From an uncultured archaeon (GTDB taxonomy: Archaea > Aenigmatarchaeota > Aenigmatarchaeia > GW2011-AR5), in contig CAIKBN010000023.1 in NCBI GenBank assembly GCA_903825675.1, positions 1-5,899 on the forward strand: a stretch of 5,899 nucleotides of DNA, written 5' to 3'. The notes below the pieces were generated by a model, which saw only the letters and a list, made by a program, of their open reading frames with translations, was not told the origin of the DNA and did not search any database. Made by a program: the position numbers and the translations under genes. The stretch's first letter is position 1; the number at the start of each line of letters is the position of its first letter. This document shows positions 5,386 to 5,899 of this stretch, one piece after another.

Positions 5386-5899
5386 ATGAAGAGAAAGATC
5401 ATAAAACAGGGTAATGACACCTTAACCATTACTCTTCCTAAAAAATGGGCTAGAATGCATAATTTAGAGGCTGGGAATGAAATAGAAGTAGAAGAAAGGG
5501 AAAAAACACTAGTACTTTCAACTGAAAAAGAGTTTAGCTTAGAGAAATGCTGCGTAAGCGTTGCTGATCTGCAGCCGATGATTAGGAGAACACTATTTTC
5601 GCTATATCAGAAGGGATACGATGAAATTAACGTGACCTTTGGCTCATCTAAAGAAATGGGGCTGGTGCAATTTTCTGTAAATGAAATGATAGGCATGGAA
5701 ATAATAGACCAGGTAAGAAAAAGCATCAGTATAAAGGAGCTAGCGCATCCTGAATACAGTGAATTTGATAGCATTCTCAATAAAACCTTTTTGCTTATCT
5801 TGAACATATCGAAAGAAAGTTTAGATGCTGCGAAAAAAGGAGATACCGACCACCTGAATACAACAGCACAAAGAGATAAGGATGTAAACAAGTTCACCA
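5386..5899 (+). CDS. AbrB/SpoVT-domain PhoU-like transcriptional/phosphate regulator, N-terminal part
   Basis: The frame is open from ATG 5386 to the right edge (171 codons plus one base), so the C-terminus is missing. Residues 1 to about 47 form a swapped-hairpin AbrB/SpoVT/MazE DNA-binding domain: MKRKIIKQGNDTLTITLPKK, then WARMHNLEAGNEIEVEE and a TLVLST strand. Residues from about 65 on, with the pattern MIRRTLFSLYQKGYDEINVTF and then a helix-rich part (FDSILNKTFLLILNISKESLDAAKKGD), match the archaeal proteins annotated as PhoU-like with an N-terminal AbrB domain, usually about 330 aa long. Such proteins are thought to regulate transcription, possibly in response to phosphate, but their targets are poorly known. 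It is divergent from RuBisCO and has its own leaderless-type promoter with a symmetrical candidate operator. The family call rests on pattern recognition of both halves; the phosphate link is inference from the family name. Confidence 0.85.
   Translation, partial: MKRKIIKQGNDTLTITLPKKWARMHNLEAGNEIEVEEREKTLVLSTEKEFSLEKCCVSVADLQPMIRRTLFSLYQKGYDEINVTFGSSKEMGLVQFSVNEMIGMEIIDQVRKSISIKELAHPEYSEFDSILNKTFLLILNISKESLDAAKKGDTDHLNTTAQRDKDVNKFT

Noticed and set aside
5607..5897. A 96-codon open frame on the minus strand opposite the AbrB-PhoU gene.
   Set aside because: The opposite strand encodes a recognisable two-part regulator over the same bases; the antisense translation looks like nothing known and has no promoter or ribosome binding site.

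Overview
The window reads as a gene-dense, AT-rich archaeal chromosome segment, most likely from a small-genome uncultivated (DPANN-type) archaeon. Archaeal signs are an archaeal/eukaryotic-type Kae1 next to a short Sua5/YrdC protein, a form III-like RuBisCO, an AbrB-headed PhoU-like regulator, a GH57 enzyme beside a glycosyltransferase, and TATA boxes about 24-26 bp before start codons (leaderless transcripts). The exact lineage cannot be fixed from this sequence.

Layout. (1) 1-1366, minus strand: a GT4-type glycosyltransferase (starch/glycogen-type nucleotide-sugar fold) followed, with stop and start codons sharing one base, by the first 56 residues of a GH57 alpha-amylase-type enzyme that runs off the left edge. 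This looks like an alpha-glucan synthesis/turnover cluster. (2) 1367-1472: a short divergent promoter region. (3) 1473-3076, plus strand: kae1 and sua5, overlapping by 10 bp, the two catalytic proteins of the universal tRNA t6A37 modification. (4) 3062-5150, minus strand: RuBisCO, then a small HxGH nucleotidyltransferase, then an unrecognised 141-aa protein whose end overlaps the end of sua5 by 15 bp tail to tail. Each of the three has its own plausible TATA box. (5) 5151-5385: an AT-rich divergent control region. (6) 5386 to the right edge, plus strand: the first 171 residues of an AbrB/SpoVT-PhoU-like regulator.

How they fit together. RuBisCO in such archaea usually works in the AMP (nucleoside monophosphate) salvage pathway, turning ribulose-1,5-bisphosphate plus CO2 into two 3-phosphoglycerates. 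AMP phosphorylase and ribose-1,5-bisphosphate isomerase are not in this window. Sua5 makes threonylcarbamoyl-AMP and Kae1 transfers the group to tRNA. The most distinctive non-coding signal is a perfect 8-bp inverted repeat centred exactly on the TATA box of the AbrB-PhoU gene, a good candidate for an autoregulatory operator. I see no mobile element, CRISPR array, rRNA or tRNA, and most of the window is recognisable core metabolism. The least explained parts are the 141-aa protein, the RuBisCO loop-6 variation and the divergent control region.
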